A DNA stretch of 54,697 nucleotides from JACQXM01 sp964569425 (GTDB taxonomy: Bacteria; Planctomycetota; Phycisphaerae; UBA1845), in assembly GCA_964569425.1 (NCBI GenBank), contig CAZMVD010000016.1:1-54697 (forward strand), in the 5' to 3' direction. Both the position numbers and the translations under genes were made by a program. The notes under the pieces were generated by a model. The model made no database searches. It was not told the DNA's origin and worked only from the letters and a program-made list of their open reading frames with translations. This document shows, in pieces, positions 8,945-17,061 of the stretch. Position 1 is the first letter of the stretch, and each line of letters starts with the position of its first letter.

Positions 8945-9566
8945 GTCCAATTACTCCTTGGTGCGGCCGACGGTGCGCGGCCCAGCCATCTTCGCTGAAT
9001 CCCGGTGAGCGCCCAGTTACACTACCGCTCGGGACCGAAAGACTCAACCGATTATACGCCCGAGCGGATGGCCGAATACCCCCGCCCGGACCACTGCTTC
9101 TACCCATCGGCGTGCGCCGGGTCGCGGTTTAGCACTTCCGATATTGGCTTTCCAATGTCCCCGGTGCGGTTTCAGTACTGTTATTCTCAGACTTTGGAAG
9201 TTCTCAGCACCGCTTTCGATACCCGGCGGTGGCGGGTAGGAATGGGCTGGTGCGCGATTGGGTCGAGTAGCAATGGCAACCGTCCGGCAGGCGCGAGGAC
9301 GGCAAGTGCCCTGCTTATTTGTGGTGTTGCACTGTGCGCGCGGTCTGGCCAAATCGGGGTAGCGGGTACCCGGTTCCTTGATGGTTGTCAGCTTCGGACT
9401 GGGCCACAACGGCCGCACCCGCGCCGCGATGGGGGTCAACGGCGGTACGCGGGTTTTTGACCGCCGGACGCCGCGCACCTACGATCCGCCCGATAGCGCG
9501 GTCCCTCGATGAAACGGGACGGCCGGCTCGGTGACCCAACCGGTCGCCGCATCGGGACAGTGGCGG
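8945..9566. other. Intergenic region upstream of folE
   Basis: Over 600 bases between divergent genes. Frames that span it have no ribosome binding site and amino-acid content typical of non-coding GC-rich DNA. No RNA gene or known riboswitch was recognised by eye. Confidence 0.45.
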
Positions 9567-10121
9567 ATGGACCTCGAACGAATCCAGAAAGCGGTTCGCG
9601 ACATCCTGGCTGCGGTGGGGGAAGACCCGAACCGCGAGGGACTGCGCGATACACCTCAACGGGTGGCCCGCATGTACCAGGAGCTGTTCAGCGGGTTGAG
9701 CCAGGACCCCGGGAAACACCTGGTTACCGCGTTTCAGGAGCGCTACGACGAACTGGTGGTCCTGCGCGATATCTCTTTCAACTCAATGTGCGAACACCAT
9801 CTTATGCCCTTCGAAGGCAAAGCCCACGTGGCCTATCTGCCCGACGGACAGGTGGTGGGGATATCCAAGCTGGCACGGGTCGTGGACGAATTCGCTCATC
9901 GGCCGCAGGTGCAGGAGCGCTTGACTTCGCAGATCGCCGATATCCTCATGGAAAAGCTGGAGGCGAAGGGGGTGGCCGTGGTGATCGAAGCGACGCATGC
10001 GTGCATGACCTGCCGCGGTGTCAAGAAAGCGGGAAGCGTGATGATCACCTCGGCGGTGCGCGGGTTGTGCCGCAGCGACGCGCGCACGCGCAGCGAGGTC
10101 ATGTCGCTGTTGCACGGTTGA
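9567..10121 (+). CDS. folE: GTP cyclohydrolase I
   Basis: Converts GTP to 7,8-dihydroneopterin triphosphate, the first step of folate (and queuosine/biopterin) synthesis; cytoplasmic homodecamer. It has 184 residues from ATG 9567, the usual length for the bacterial enzyme. Landmarks are DPNREGLRDTPQRVARMY near the N-terminus, the zinc/active-site motif SMCEHHLMPF, GISKLARVVDEFAHRPQVQERLT, and the second zinc cysteine in ACMTCRGVKKAGS. A GTG at 9531 would add 12 residues that the family lacks. Neighbours are unrelated (an AI-2E permease follows), so no pathway operon is seen. Confidence 0.95.
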   Translation: MDLERIQKAVRDILAAVGEDPNREGLRDTPQRVARMYQELFSGLSQDPGKHLVTAFQERYDELVVLRDISFNSMCEHHLMPFEGKAHVAYLPDGQVVGISKLARVVDEFAHRPQVQERLTSQIADILMEKLEAKGVAVVIEATHACMTCRGVKKAGSVMITSAVRGLCRSDARTRSEVMSLLHG

Positions 10122-10252
10122 AACGCCGACAACCGGGAAAAGGCAACAAGACGACAAGGCAATACGGAAAGCGGAAAGGCGAGAGGTGAAACGCGGAAAG
10201 CCGCAAGGCTGAAGCGGCGGGCGGCGTGTGAATCGTGTAAGGGACGTGCGCG

Positions 10253-11338
10253 TTGCAGATCGTCAGAAACTGGTTTCGGTCGCATTTCAACGATCCCGAG
10301 GTGGTCGTACTTACGCTGCTGATCCTCGGCGGCTTTCTGATCATCGCGTTTCTGGGCGGCATGTTGCTGCCGGTGCTGGCCAGCGTGGCCATTGCTTATC
10401 TGCTCGAAGGGATCGTGGGGTTGGTGGTGCGGCGCGGGGGGCCGCGCCTGCCGGCGGTGCTGGTCGTCTACTTCGCCTTTCTGACCATTTTCCTGACTTT
10501 CATGCTCGTGCTGATACCGCTGCTCTACAGCCAGTTGATCCAGGCGGTCGAGGAGCTGCCCAGCATGGTGGTGCGCGTGTACGACGAACTCAAACAACTG
10601 CCGGAGCGTTACACGTTCATCGACCGCGAGCAGTTCAACGAAGTGTTCTTCCAGGTGCGTGGTAGCATCCAGCAGGAACTCACCAAGGCAACGGGCAGCA
10701 TCGGCAAGCAGATCCTGGCATTCTCGCTCTCCTCGTTCAAAGGGTTGATCACCCTTTTCGTGTATATCATTCTCATGCCCATCCTGGTGTTCTTCATGCT
10801 CAAGGACAAGGAGCGCATCCTTACCTGGTTTGAGCGCTTTCTGCCCGCGGAGCGCAAGCTGGCTACCGAAGTGTGGCGCGACGTGGATCGCCAGATCGGC
10901 AACTACGTCCGCGGCAAAGTCTGGGAGATCATCATCGTCGCCGCAGCCACCTATGCGACGTTCAAGTTGTTCGGGCTCAATTACACCGTGCTGCTGTCGC
11001 TGTCGGTGGGGTTGTCGGTGGTGGTGCCTTACGTAGGCGCTACGGTCGTGACGTTTCCGGTGGCCATCGTGGCCTACGCTCAGTGGGGCACGGCATCCGA
11101 GTTCTGGTGGCTGATGGGCGCCTACGCCGTGATTCAGGCGCTGGACGGGAACCTGCTGGTGCCGTTGATTTTTTCCGAGGTCGTGCACCTGCACCCGATC
11201 GCGATTATCGCGGCGGTCCTGGTGTTCGGCGGACTGTGGGGTTTCTGGGGCGTGTTTTTCGCCATTCCGCTCGCGACGCTGGTCCATTCGGTCATCAAAG
11301 CCTGGCCGCACCGGCTCCGCGAAGCCGCCGCTACCTAG
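10253..11338 (+). CDS. AI-2E family transporter (PerM/YdiK-like membrane protein)
   Basis: Integral membrane protein of 361 residues in the AI-2E/PerM exporter superfamily; substrates differ between members (autoinducer-2, Na+/H+, others) and cannot be told here. Two hydrophobic helices near residues 18-65, another at 70-95, a soluble middle section (about 100-145) and a C-terminal helical bundle with the family landmarks GKVWEIIIV, VGLSVVVPYVG and LDGNLLVPLIF. Start is TTG 10253 by position and family length; I see no good ATG nearby. The stop region overlaps the convergent phosphatase gene by 8 bases. Confidence 0.85.
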   Translation: MQIVRNWFRSHFNDPEVVVLTLLILGGFLIIAFLGGMLLPVLASVAIAYLLEGIVGLVVRRGGPRLPAVLVVYFAFLTIFLTFMLVLIPLLYSQLIQAVEELPSMVVRVYDELKQLPERYTFIDREQFNEVFFQVRGSIQQELTKATGSIGKQILAFSLSSFKGLITLFVYIILMPILVFFMLKDKERILTWFERFLPAERKLATEVWRDVDRQIGNYVRGKVWEIIIVAAATYATFKLFGLNYTVLLSLSVGLSVVVPYVGATVVTFPVAIVAYAQWGTASEFWWLMGAYAVIQALDGNLLVPLIFSEVVHLHPIAIIAAVLVFGGLWGFWGVFFAIPLATLVHSVIKAWPHRLREAAAT

Positions 11339-12185
11339 TGCCCGTGCCCTGGTGCGATGGTGCGCCATCGGCCAGCGGACGGATCATGTTCAGCAGGCGG
11401 GCGTGCGCAGCCGGCTCGGCGGCGAGGAATGGAATATCGGTGTCGGGTGGAGCCGAGAGGTCAAGGGGAAGCAGGCTCTGCCCCCAAACGCCGGTGATGG
11501 CGCCTCCCGCTTCGCTCACCAGGAGCATCCCCGCTGCGATGTCCCAGATCTTGCAACGCTTGGCGAAGGCGGCGACCAGGGCGCCGCTGGCGACCCACGC
11601 AAGATGGACGGCGGATGAACCCACGTTGCGATAGATCAGCCCACGGGTGTGGATCCACTGCTCCAGTACGCGGGTGGTCAGCGCGTCTTTGCTCGAGGGT
11701 CCGCCGACGAGCCAGTCCTCGCCCGGCAGGGGTACGCGAACGCGAATGGGCCGGTCGTTGACAGCGGCCCCATCGCCCAGCGATGCGGTGTACAACGCAG
11801 GTGTATTGTGTTCGCGAACGGCGGCCGCGACCGGCCGGCCGTGGTCGAGCACCGCGATCGACGTGGCGAAACAGGGAAAGCCGGCGACGAAGTTCCGCGT
11901 GCCGTCGATCGGGTCGATGACCCAGCAAAACCGCGCCTGCGCGTGGTTCGCGTGTGCATTCGGGCGGCGGATGGTTTCCTCGGAAATGACCGCGTGGTCG
12001 GGGTATTCGTCTGCAACGGCGGCGAGAATGTGGGCCTGGATGGCGTGGTCGGCGTCGGTGACCACGCTGTTATCGGCCTTGCGGCCGGAGGGGGCTTCGC
12101 CAATGCGCGGCAGGGCGATACCCGCGGCTTCATCCGCCAGCCGGGCGGCAAGGTCGCGAAGCGGTTTGTAATGGGTGCCGTCCAT
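11331..12185 (-). CDS. Inositol monophosphatase family enzyme (possibly histidinol-phosphatase or CysQ-like)
   Basis: Mg-dependent, Li-sensitive-type phosphatase of 284 residues. Conserved metal sites are visible: SEET (Glu pair) near residue 70, WVIDPIDGTRNFVAGFP near 90-106 and IWDIAAGMLLVSEAGG near 215-230. Substrate could be inositol phosphate, histidinol phosphate or 3'-phosphoadenosine phosphate; the DGTRNFVAGFPCFATSI stretch resembles HisN-type enzymes but does not prove it. The ATG at 12185 is favoured because residues further upstream (to 12254) are not family-like. Convergent with the AI-2E gene, sharing 8 bases at the 3' ends. Confidence 0.87.
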   Translation of the reverse strand: MDGTHYKPLRDLAARLADEAAGIALPRIGEAPSGRKADNSVVTDADHAIQAHILAAVADEYPDHAVISEETIRRPNAHANHAQARFCWVIDPIDGTRNFVAGFPCFATSIAVLDHGRPVAAAVREHNTPALYTASLGDGAAVNDRPIRVRVPLPGEDWLVGGPSSKDALTTRVLEQWIHTRGLIYRNVGSSAVHLAWVASGALVAAFAKRCKIWDIAAGMLLVSEAGGAITGVWGQSLLPLDLSAPPDTDIPFLAAEPAAHARLLNMIRPLADGAPSHQGTGTR

Positions 12186-12317
12186 GCCTAGCCCAGTCGG
12201 CCCCGGTCTGCCGTGCGTTCGTGGGGCCGAAAAACACGCCCGCCAGCCACTCATAAGGCTGAAAACGGGAGGCCGAAGGGTCGATTATATGCTAAGATGT
12301 AGGTTGGAGGTATGGCG

Positions 12318-12440
12318 ATGTCGACGGTGTTCCATCCCAGGCGTTTCTCCGCGGGCACGCACAGCCGCTTCTGGCTGATCGTGGAAGGAGTCATCGCATT
12401 CCTGCTCGGTCTGCTGGTTTGGGCGCAGCCGATCGGGTAA
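12318..12440 (+). CDS. Small single-helix membrane protein (40 residues)
   Basis: A short frame, MSTVFHPRRFSAGTHSRFW then LIVEGVIAFLLGLLVWAQP, ending TAA at 12438. It has a basic N-terminal segment followed by one membrane helix with a conserved-looking Glu. GGAGG at 12306-12310 is seven bases before the ATG, good spacing. An ATG two codons upstream (12312) is too close to that site. An A/T-rich TTATATGCTAAGAT stretch just upstream could be the -10 region. It lies in the gap between the divergent phosphatase and dehydrogenase genes. Function unknown. Confidence 0.6.
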   Translation: MSTVFHPRRFSAGTHSRFWLIVEGVIAFLLGLLVWAQPIG

Positions 12441-12540
12441 GCGGGCGGTGTTTCCCAGTCCGTGCCTCGTCGACTGTGTACGTACGCGCGCGGTCGGCAT
12501 TCGTTGACCGTGACTCTCCCGGCGGGCATGATCCAGCATC

Positions 12541-13476
12541 ATGCCTGATCCCCCGTTCAAGATTGTGGTAGCGGAACGATTCGAGCCCTGGGCGGTGCAA
12601 CGGCTGCGCGCCGTGGGGACCGTGCTGGAGCTTGCCGCGTGCGACGAGCCGACCCTTCTCGCGGCCGTGGCAGAAGCCGACGCACTGCTCGTGCGCACCT
12701 ACGCGAAGGTTTCTGCCCGGGTCATCGCGGCGGCGCCGCGGCTGCGGGTGATTGGGCGCGGGGGCGTAGGGCTGGAAAACATTGACGTCGCCGCGGCGCG
12801 GGCAGCGGGCATCGCGGTTGTTCATTCGCCGGCGGCGGCCACGGAGGCGGTGGCCGATCTGACGGTCGGGCTGATGTTGGGCTTGTTGCGCAGAATTCGC
12901 GAGGCCGACGCGGCGGTGCGCGAGGCGCGCTGGCGCGAAGTGCGCGACGGCGCGGCATCGCGCGAAATGGGGGAATTGACGCTGGGAATCGTGGGAATGG
13001 GGCGCATCGGCCGGGCGGTGGTGCGGCGCTGCCACCTGGGTTTTTCGATGCGCGTGTTATACAACGACATCGTGGACGTGGGACCGCTGGACTTCCCGGC
13101 CGAGTCGGTGGACAAGGCCCGCCTGTACGCGGAATCGGACATCGTCAGCCTGCACGTGCCGCTGACCGACCAGACCCGCGGAATGATCGGTGCCATCGAA
13201 TTGGCACTATTCAAACCGGGTGCACTGCTCATCAACACCGCGCGCGGCGCGGTGGTGAATGAATACGCGCTGGCGCAGGCGTTGATCGAACAGCGCCTGG
13301 GTGGGGCGGGCATTGACGTCTTCGACCAAGAGCCGCTGCCGCAGGGTCACCCGCTGCTGGCGGCACCGCACACACTGCTGACCCCGCACATCGCAGCGCG
13401 AACCATCGGCGGCTTGCACCGGATGAACGAAGTAGTGGACGAAGTAATCGCTGTGCTGAAACGCGGCGCACCCTGA
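12541..13476 (+). CDS. D-isomer-specific 2-hydroxyacid dehydrogenase (phosphoglycerate dehydrogenase-like)
   Basis: NAD-dependent oxidoreductase of 311 residues. The Rossmann motif GIVGMGRIGRAVVRRC is near residue 149-164, and the catalytic Arg (NTARGAVV), Glu (FDQEPLP) and His (TPHIAART) are all present. The early GRGGVGLENIDVAAARAAGI segment matches the SerA/PGDH group more than lactate or glycerate dehydrogenases. It lacks the ACT regulatory domain of the long SerA form, so it would be the short type. Start ATG 12541 follows a gap of about 100 bases from the small membrane protein gene. The exact substrate is inferred. Confidence 0.87.
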   Translation: MPDPPFKIVVAERFEPWAVQRLRAVGTVLELAACDEPTLLAAVAEADALLVRTYAKVSARVIAAAPRLRVIGRGGVGLENIDVAAARAAGIAVVHSPAAATEAVADLTVGLMLGLLRRIREADAAVREARWREVRDGAASREMGELTLGIVGMGRIGRAVVRRCHLGFSMRVLYNDIVDVGPLDFPAESVDKARLYAESDIVSLHVPLTDQTRGMIGAIELALFKPGALLINTARGAVVNEYALAQALIEQRLGGAGIDVFDQEPLPQGHPLLAAPHTLLTPHIAARTIGGLHRMNEVVDEVIAVLKRGAP

Positions 13477-13490
13477 CCGCTCGTTGCTAT

Positions 13491-14303
13491 TCAGGCTGGT
13501 TTCTTGCGGCACACCACCTGAAGGTGCGAAGCGCGGGCAAGAGCGGCAGGATCACGCGACAGCGACTTCTCGATCCGTGCCCAGGTGCGCCGCGCCTCCG
13601 GTTCCGCCAGCAGGTGACGGTGATTCCGCAACGACAGCACAGTCTTGCCGACCATCTCGACGACGGAAAACCCGGCGGATTCGGCCAGGCGGCGGACGTC
13701 GTCGGGGGCGTAGGTGTAAATGGGGAATCGCTCCTCGGCGTCTTTCGTGAGCCAATGCGTGCGTCCGTCGCGCAGGAAGCGGGTCAGGCCCTCAGCATCG
13801 CTCTGTTGCAGGTAGAAGTCGATGGCGGCCAGTCGGTTGTCGAACGTGGCCATCAGCACGCCGTCTTCGGAAAGCACGCGGCTGATCTCCTTCATAGCGC
13901 GGTGTGGAAACTCGGTGCAGCCGATCGGGTCGCCGAGGGCCACGGCGCAGGCGAAGGTGCCGTCGGGTATGGCGGTCAAATCCATCAGGTCGGCCTGGAG
14001 GAACGCGGCACGCCTTGCGCAACCCTGTTCCTCGATTTTCCGCCGCGCCTGGTCGAGCATCTGGTGCGAAATATCAATGCAGGTGACCTGGTAGCCGCTC
14101 TTAAGGAGCTTGGCTGCCCATTTGCCGGTGCCGCAGCCCAGGTCGGCGATGGGGCGACCAAGATTGACCGGAAGGTGCGGCTTGAGGTAGTCCCAGGTGA
14201 GGCTGTCGTGCCATTGCCAGAATTCGTCCTCATAGCTGTGGTCGTAGAGGTGCGCCACACGGTCGTGGTAGCGCTGCACGGGTTTGCGGCGTGATCGACT
14301 CAT
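13491..14303 (-). CDS. Class I SAM-dependent methyltransferase
   Basis: Methyltransferase of 270 residues, substrate unknown. The SAM-binding motif I is IADLGCGTGKWAAKLL, followed by acidic CIDIS, motif II-like DLMDLTAIPDGTFACAVAL and the post-motif ISRVLSEDGVLMATFDNR, the usual order for a UbiE/Methyltransf_11 enzyme. The N-terminal YHDRVAHLYDHSYEDEFWQWHD segment is typical of small-molecule or lipid methyltransferases. The ATG at 14303 is chosen over upstream in-frame codons to 14387. It is 88 bases downstream of the S66 peptidase gene and probably co-transcribed with it. Confidence 0.85.
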   Translation of the reverse strand: MSRSRRKPVQRYHDRVAHLYDHSYEDEFWQWHDSLTWDYLKPHLPVNLGRPIADLGCGTGKWAAKLLKSGYQVTCIDISHQMLDQARRKIEEQGCARRAAFLQADLMDLTAIPDGTFACAVALGDPIGCTEFPHRAMKEISRVLSEDGVLMATFDNRLAAIDFYLQQSDAEGLTRFLRDGRTHWLTKDAEERFPIYTYAPDDVRRLAESAGFSVVEMVGKTVLSLRNHRHLLAEPEARRTWARIEKSLSRDPAALARASHLQVVCRKKPA

Positions 14304-14390
14304 GGACAATGCCACGGTGCTTGCACGGCTGCCCGCCGGCAGGTTGGTATTCCAGGGCCGATGCGGAAGTCGGCCCCACGCGCGCACTCT

Positions 14391-15440
14391 TCAAGGCGCT
14401 ACGGTCCGCAGCGCTTCCGCGGGCCAGTGGAGAGTGTACGAGCGGTCGTGCGTACGCTCCAGCGTCAACGGCAGGTTCAGCGGCAGCGGCGACATGGGCC
14501 AGGTGTGGCCGAGGGTGCGCGAGACAAGAATCGGCAGCGTGCGCTCCGCAGGCAGATGGAATGCCAGCAGCGCGCGCACGCCGTCGAGTAAATCGCGTTC
14601 GCCCTGGTGAAAGTCGCCGAGCAACAGGCCGCCGGCCTCATCCCAATAGCCTGCCAGAGTGAGGTGCGCGAGAAAGCGGTCGAAGCGCTCGAGCTTGTCG
14701 TTGTAATCCTCGAGAAAAATCCAGCGCCCGGCCGGGCGAACCGCGGCGTCGTACAGCGAGCCCACCATAGTGGAAAGCACGGTGAGATTGCCCCCGACGA
14801 ACACGGCCGTTGAGCGCTCGGGCAGTTCGCCCGCCACCAGCTCGGCAGAGAGCGCGCGTGTGCTTCCCCGGCCGGTGATCATGCGAACCACATCTTCAAA
14901 GAAATCGCGCAGGTGCGGCTCGAGCTGCGCCTGGGCCCAGCGCTCGGGTGCTGTGGATTCATCGAACGTGGCGTCGGCGCGCCGGGCGGCGTAACGAGTC
15001 AGCCCGTAGGTGAAAAATGCCGGCCCGAAGTCGTACACACCCCGGCCGTGAGCGTGCGCCGCCACCAGGTTGACCAGCGGCGTCAACTCGCTGAATCCGA
15101 ACAAAGCCACGGGAGCCGTGCGACCGCTGAGCACGCCGAAGTCGATGCGCGGCAGGATGCGGGTGAACCACGCACCCCCGCGAACCAGGATCAGCGCGGC
15201 GACGTCGGAGTCCGCGAGGGCCGATTGAATGTCCGCGGCACGGCGCGCGTCGTCGTCGCGTCCGCCAAGTGCCTCGTTCTCCGAGGCGTCGAGCAGCGCT
15301 TCGTCCGCGGTGACGCGAAAGCGGCCGCCGACGTAATCCTGTACGCGCGCAGTGAACTCGGCCGCACCGCGCAGCCCAAGCCGCTCGAAGAAAGAACGGC
15401 AGGAACCGGCGGGCGCGATCAAATGAATGCGCGGGGACAT
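14391..15440 (-). CDS. Peptidase family S66 protein (LD-carboxypeptidase / MccF-like)
   Basis: Serine peptidase of 349 residues. Family S66 uses a Ser-Glu-His triad to cut L,D bonds in murein fragments (LdcA) or to inactivate microcin C-like compounds (MccF). Visible: nucleophile Ser in LFGFSELTPL, VFVGGNLTVLSTMVGS, Glu in LEDYNDKLERFDR, and His in RTLGHTWPMSPLPLN. The residue after the nucleophile is Glu where many members have Asp. Start ATG 15440 with AGGATTCTCTC before it. No signal peptide, so cytoplasmic. It lies just beyond the outermost hppD-tail repeat (15520-15569), so it is the pre-insertion neighbour of hppD. Confidence 0.85.
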   Translation of the reverse strand: MSPRIHLIAPAGSCRSFFERLGLRGAAEFTARVQDYVGGRFRVTADEALLDASENEALGGRDDDARRAADIQSALADSDVAALILVRGGAWFTRILPRIDFGVLSGRTAPVALFGFSELTPLVNLVAAHAHGRGVYDFGPAFFTYGLTRYAARRADATFDESTAPERWAQAQLEPHLRDFFEDVVRMITGRGSTRALSAELVAGELPERSTAVFVGGNLTVLSTMVGSLYDAAVRPAGRWIFLEDYNDKLERFDRFLAHLTLAGYWDEAGGLLLGDFHQGERDLLDGVRALLAFHLPAERTLPILVSRTLGHTWPMSPLPLNLPLTLERTHDRSYTLHWPAEALRTVAP

Positions 15441-15519
15441 GAGAGAATCCTGACCGACAGAGCGCCGGTTGTCGATCGAGCTTGCCATGCGGCGGGTCTG
15501 CCGGGGTGCGGTCTTACGG

Positions 15520-15569
15520 TTACAAGTTCCCGCGCGCTGCCTGTTCGCGTTCGATGCTGACGAAGAGCG
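15520..15569 (-). repeat. hppD 3'-end repeat, copy A
   Basis: Encodes LFVSIEREQAARGNL and a TAA stop on the minus strand, matching the end of hppD. It agrees with copy C (17062-17111) at 45 of 50 positions, including 35 identical bases in a row (15535-15569 with 17077-17111). Lies 15 bases past the hepT stop codon. Confidence 0.9.
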
Positions 15570-15584
15570 AGGGCGTGCGCAATC

Positions 15585-15923
15585 CTATTCAGAAAGTAAC
15601 CGCCCCAGCTCTGCGCGCAGAACTGGAAGCTTCTCTGTGACAATGCTCCAACTCGTTTCATCATCCACTGCGTCGTACCCGTGGACGAGCACATGCCGAA
15701 AACCCGCGATCTTTCTGAAATCCGTCACGCGCTCGGCGGACATCCGATCATGCTGAATAAGTCGGACCATGGCCTCACCGATGATGCCAAACTGGCGCTC
15801 CACCGCGGAACGCAGCAGCTCGTCTCCGACATAGTCGTCAAACGTCTTGCCCCCCACGAAGCGGGCGATCCGGTCGGCGGCGGCCGCCATGTCTACCAGT
15901 AGCTTGATCGTTTCAGGCGGCAT
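15585..15923 (-). CDS. hepT: HepT-like RNase toxin (DUF86)
   Basis: Toxin of the MntA-HepT (HEPN-MNT) type VII toxin-antitoxin system: a HEPN ribonuclease kept inactive by AMPylation by its partner. The protein has 112 residues, is all-helical, and carries the HEPN active motif R-x4-H-x-Y as RHVLVHGY near residues 76-83, with the target Tyr in the right place. The DYVGDELLRSAVERQFGIIGEAM segment is the family landmark. The ATG at 15923 overlaps the end of mntA by 11 bases, so the pair is translationally coupled. The module lies between two copies of the hppD 3' end. Confidence 0.92.
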   Translation of the reverse strand: MPPETIKLLVDMAAAADRIARFVGGKTFDDYVGDELLRSAVERQFGIIGEAMVRLIQHDRMSAERVTDFRKIAGFRHVLVHGYDAVDDETSWSIVTEKLPVLRAELGRLLSE

Positions 15924-16221
15924 ACAACGTCACACGACTCTCGTCGACGATCCGCTTGAAAACAGGATTGCGAATCGCACGATAAGAGATGAGGTCGATC
16001 TTACGCGCGAAGAGGTCTTCCAAATCAACCCATAAACCCAGAAACCGGTCCGCCGCGTTCTTGACGGTAAAGTCGTGGAACTCGACGACAAAATCGAGGT
16101 CGCTTTGATTCGGGTCGAAATCACTTCGCACCGCGGACCCGATCAAGTCCAGGCGGTTGACGTCGTACACGCGGCACAGGTCGTTGAGTCTGGTTCGATA
16201 CTTCTCGATCAGCGCAATCAT
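15913..16221 (-). CDS. mntA: MntA-like nucleotidyltransferase antitoxin
   Basis: Minimal nucleotidyltransferase of 102 residues that neutralises HepT by transferring AMP to its active-site Tyr. The Pol-beta-type motif reads GSAVRSDFDPNQSDLDF, that is GS followed by eleven residues and DxD, one residue longer than the common GS-x10-DxD spacing. The third acidic residue is in FARKIDLISY. The start ATG 16221 has GGAG eight bases upstream. Antitoxin first, toxin second, with overlap, is the normal order. The compact operon is the coding content of the cassette between hppD tails A and B. Confidence 0.92.
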   Translation of the reverse strand: MIALIEKYRTRLNDLCRVYDVNRLDLIGSAVRSDFDPNQSDLDFVVEFHDFTVKNAADRFLGLWVDLEDLFARKIDLISYRAIRNPVFKRIVDESRVTLYAA

Positions 16222-16275
16222 CCGGGTGCTCCATCAACGCATCGTCGAGGATTGTCGCGATGAACTACAGTCCCA

Positions 16276-16348
16276 TTACAGGTTCCCGCGTGCCGCCTGT
16301 TCGCGTTCGATGCTCGCGAACAGGGACGTGACGTTGCCAGTACCGCGG
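16276..16348 (-). repeat. hppD 3'-end repeat, copy B (divergent)
   Basis: On the minus strand this encodes RGTGNVTSLFASIEREQAARG then NL and TAA, a diverged version of the hppD C-terminus (RGFGIGNFKALFVSIEREQ...). The first 50 bases match copy C at about 40 and copy A at about 43 positions. Most differences are synonymous or conservative, and the homology extends further upstream than in copy A. The upstream limit is set by eye. Confidence 0.82.
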
Positions 16349-16353
16349 GTGAG

Positions 16354-16587
16354 CTACGGCCTTTGCAAGGGCAGTGAACGGGCGGCGGACCGCTTTGATC
16401 CCTTGCGTTCCTCTTGTTGTCGAAGAACCCGCACCAAGTGCCCGAAGGGTCCCGTTTCCGCCGCGTGGCGGAAGTACTCAGCCTCCTCATCCGGCGTCAT
16501 GTCCTTGACTTGTTCGTAGATCTCCTGTTGAACGCGGCGTTTGTACTCGATGCAATCGAAGGACTTTTCACTCGTCGATTTCGTCAT
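16354..16587 (-). CDS. Putative antitoxin partner of the PIN toxin
   Basis: A 77-residue protein, MTKSTSEKSFDCIEYKRRVQ at the start, mostly helical, with the segment KDMTPDEEAEYFRHAAE and a basic tail. Small proteins with a K(S/T)FDC...R start are, to my recollection, common next to PIN-domain toxins; that is memory, not a search. The ATG 16587 lies within the end of the PIN gene (20-base overlap) and has GGGAGGTGG six bases upstream. Its stop codon is six bases from hppD tail copy B. Role as antitoxin is inferred from position and size; it has no recognised DNA-binding fold. Confidence 0.7.
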   Translation of the reverse strand: MTKSTSEKSFDCIEYKRRVQQEIYEQVKDMTPDEEAEYFRHAAETGPFGHLVRVLRQQEERKGSKRSAARSLPLQRP

Positions 16588-17029
16588 AACCCACCTCCCG
16601 CGGAGAAAGAATGGTGAGAAATCCATACCCATTTGCCAAATTGACGCTGTTGTACGCTTTTATTCTGTCCAGGCGGACAATGTGCCGGAAATTCCATGAC
16701 ACGATCGCATCGACACGGGCGGCGGTCGCGGCGGCCACGTGCGTCGCATCACCGAGCCATCGCCGGGATACAACGCCCGATTCAATGTACGCGTTTCGAA
16801 GGGCGATGACGTCGCCCGTGAGCAAGACTTGTTCCATGCCCGTGGCAGATAGTTGTTCCAAGACTGAGCGAACGTTGACGGGCGCCGGCGCAAGCTCCTG
16901 AAGAACAACGTCACTGAGGACTAGGGTCAATCGTCCGCGGCTTATCATGTCAAAGAAACGAAGTGAGTGCTCGGCAAATTCGGGGTCAACACATCCGCCG
17001 AAAACGGAGGTGTCTACATAGACGCGCAT
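16568..17029 (-). CDS. PIN-domain ribonuclease (VapC-like toxin)
   Basis: Probable RNase toxin of 153 residues with PIN acidic residues: Asp in MRVYVDTSVFGG, Glu in VVLQELAPAP, Asp in LGDATHVAAATAARVDAIVS, then SWNFRHIVRLD. This profile (DTSVFGG start, SWNFRHIV end) is typical of stand-alone PIN proteins of toxin-antitoxin pairs. The start ATG 17029 gives the usual PIN beginning; ATGs at 17044 and 17047 are possible. The partner gene overlaps its 3' end, so here the toxin comes first, the reverse of classical vapBC. The operon sits between hppD tails B and C. Confidence 0.85.
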   Translation of the reverse strand: MRVYVDTSVFGGCVDPEFAEHSLRFFDMISRGRLTLVLSDVVLQELAPAPVNVRSVLEQLSATGMEQVLLTGDVIALRNAYIESGVVSRRWLGDATHVAAATAARVDAIVSWNFRHIVRLDRIKAYNSVNLANGYGFLTILSPREVGYDEIDE

Positions 17030-17061
17030 TATTCGTTGCACCATCATAGCGCTGGACGTTC

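Noticed and set aside
9509..10189. Plus-strand frame (226 codons) overlapping folE.
   Set aside because: Different frame from the clear GTP cyclohydrolase; Arg/Gly-rich shadow translation.
10122..10252. Low-complexity GGAAAGG/GCAAGGC-rich stretch between folE and the AI-2E gene.
   Set aside because: Short imperfect motifs without regular period or structure; no function can be argued.
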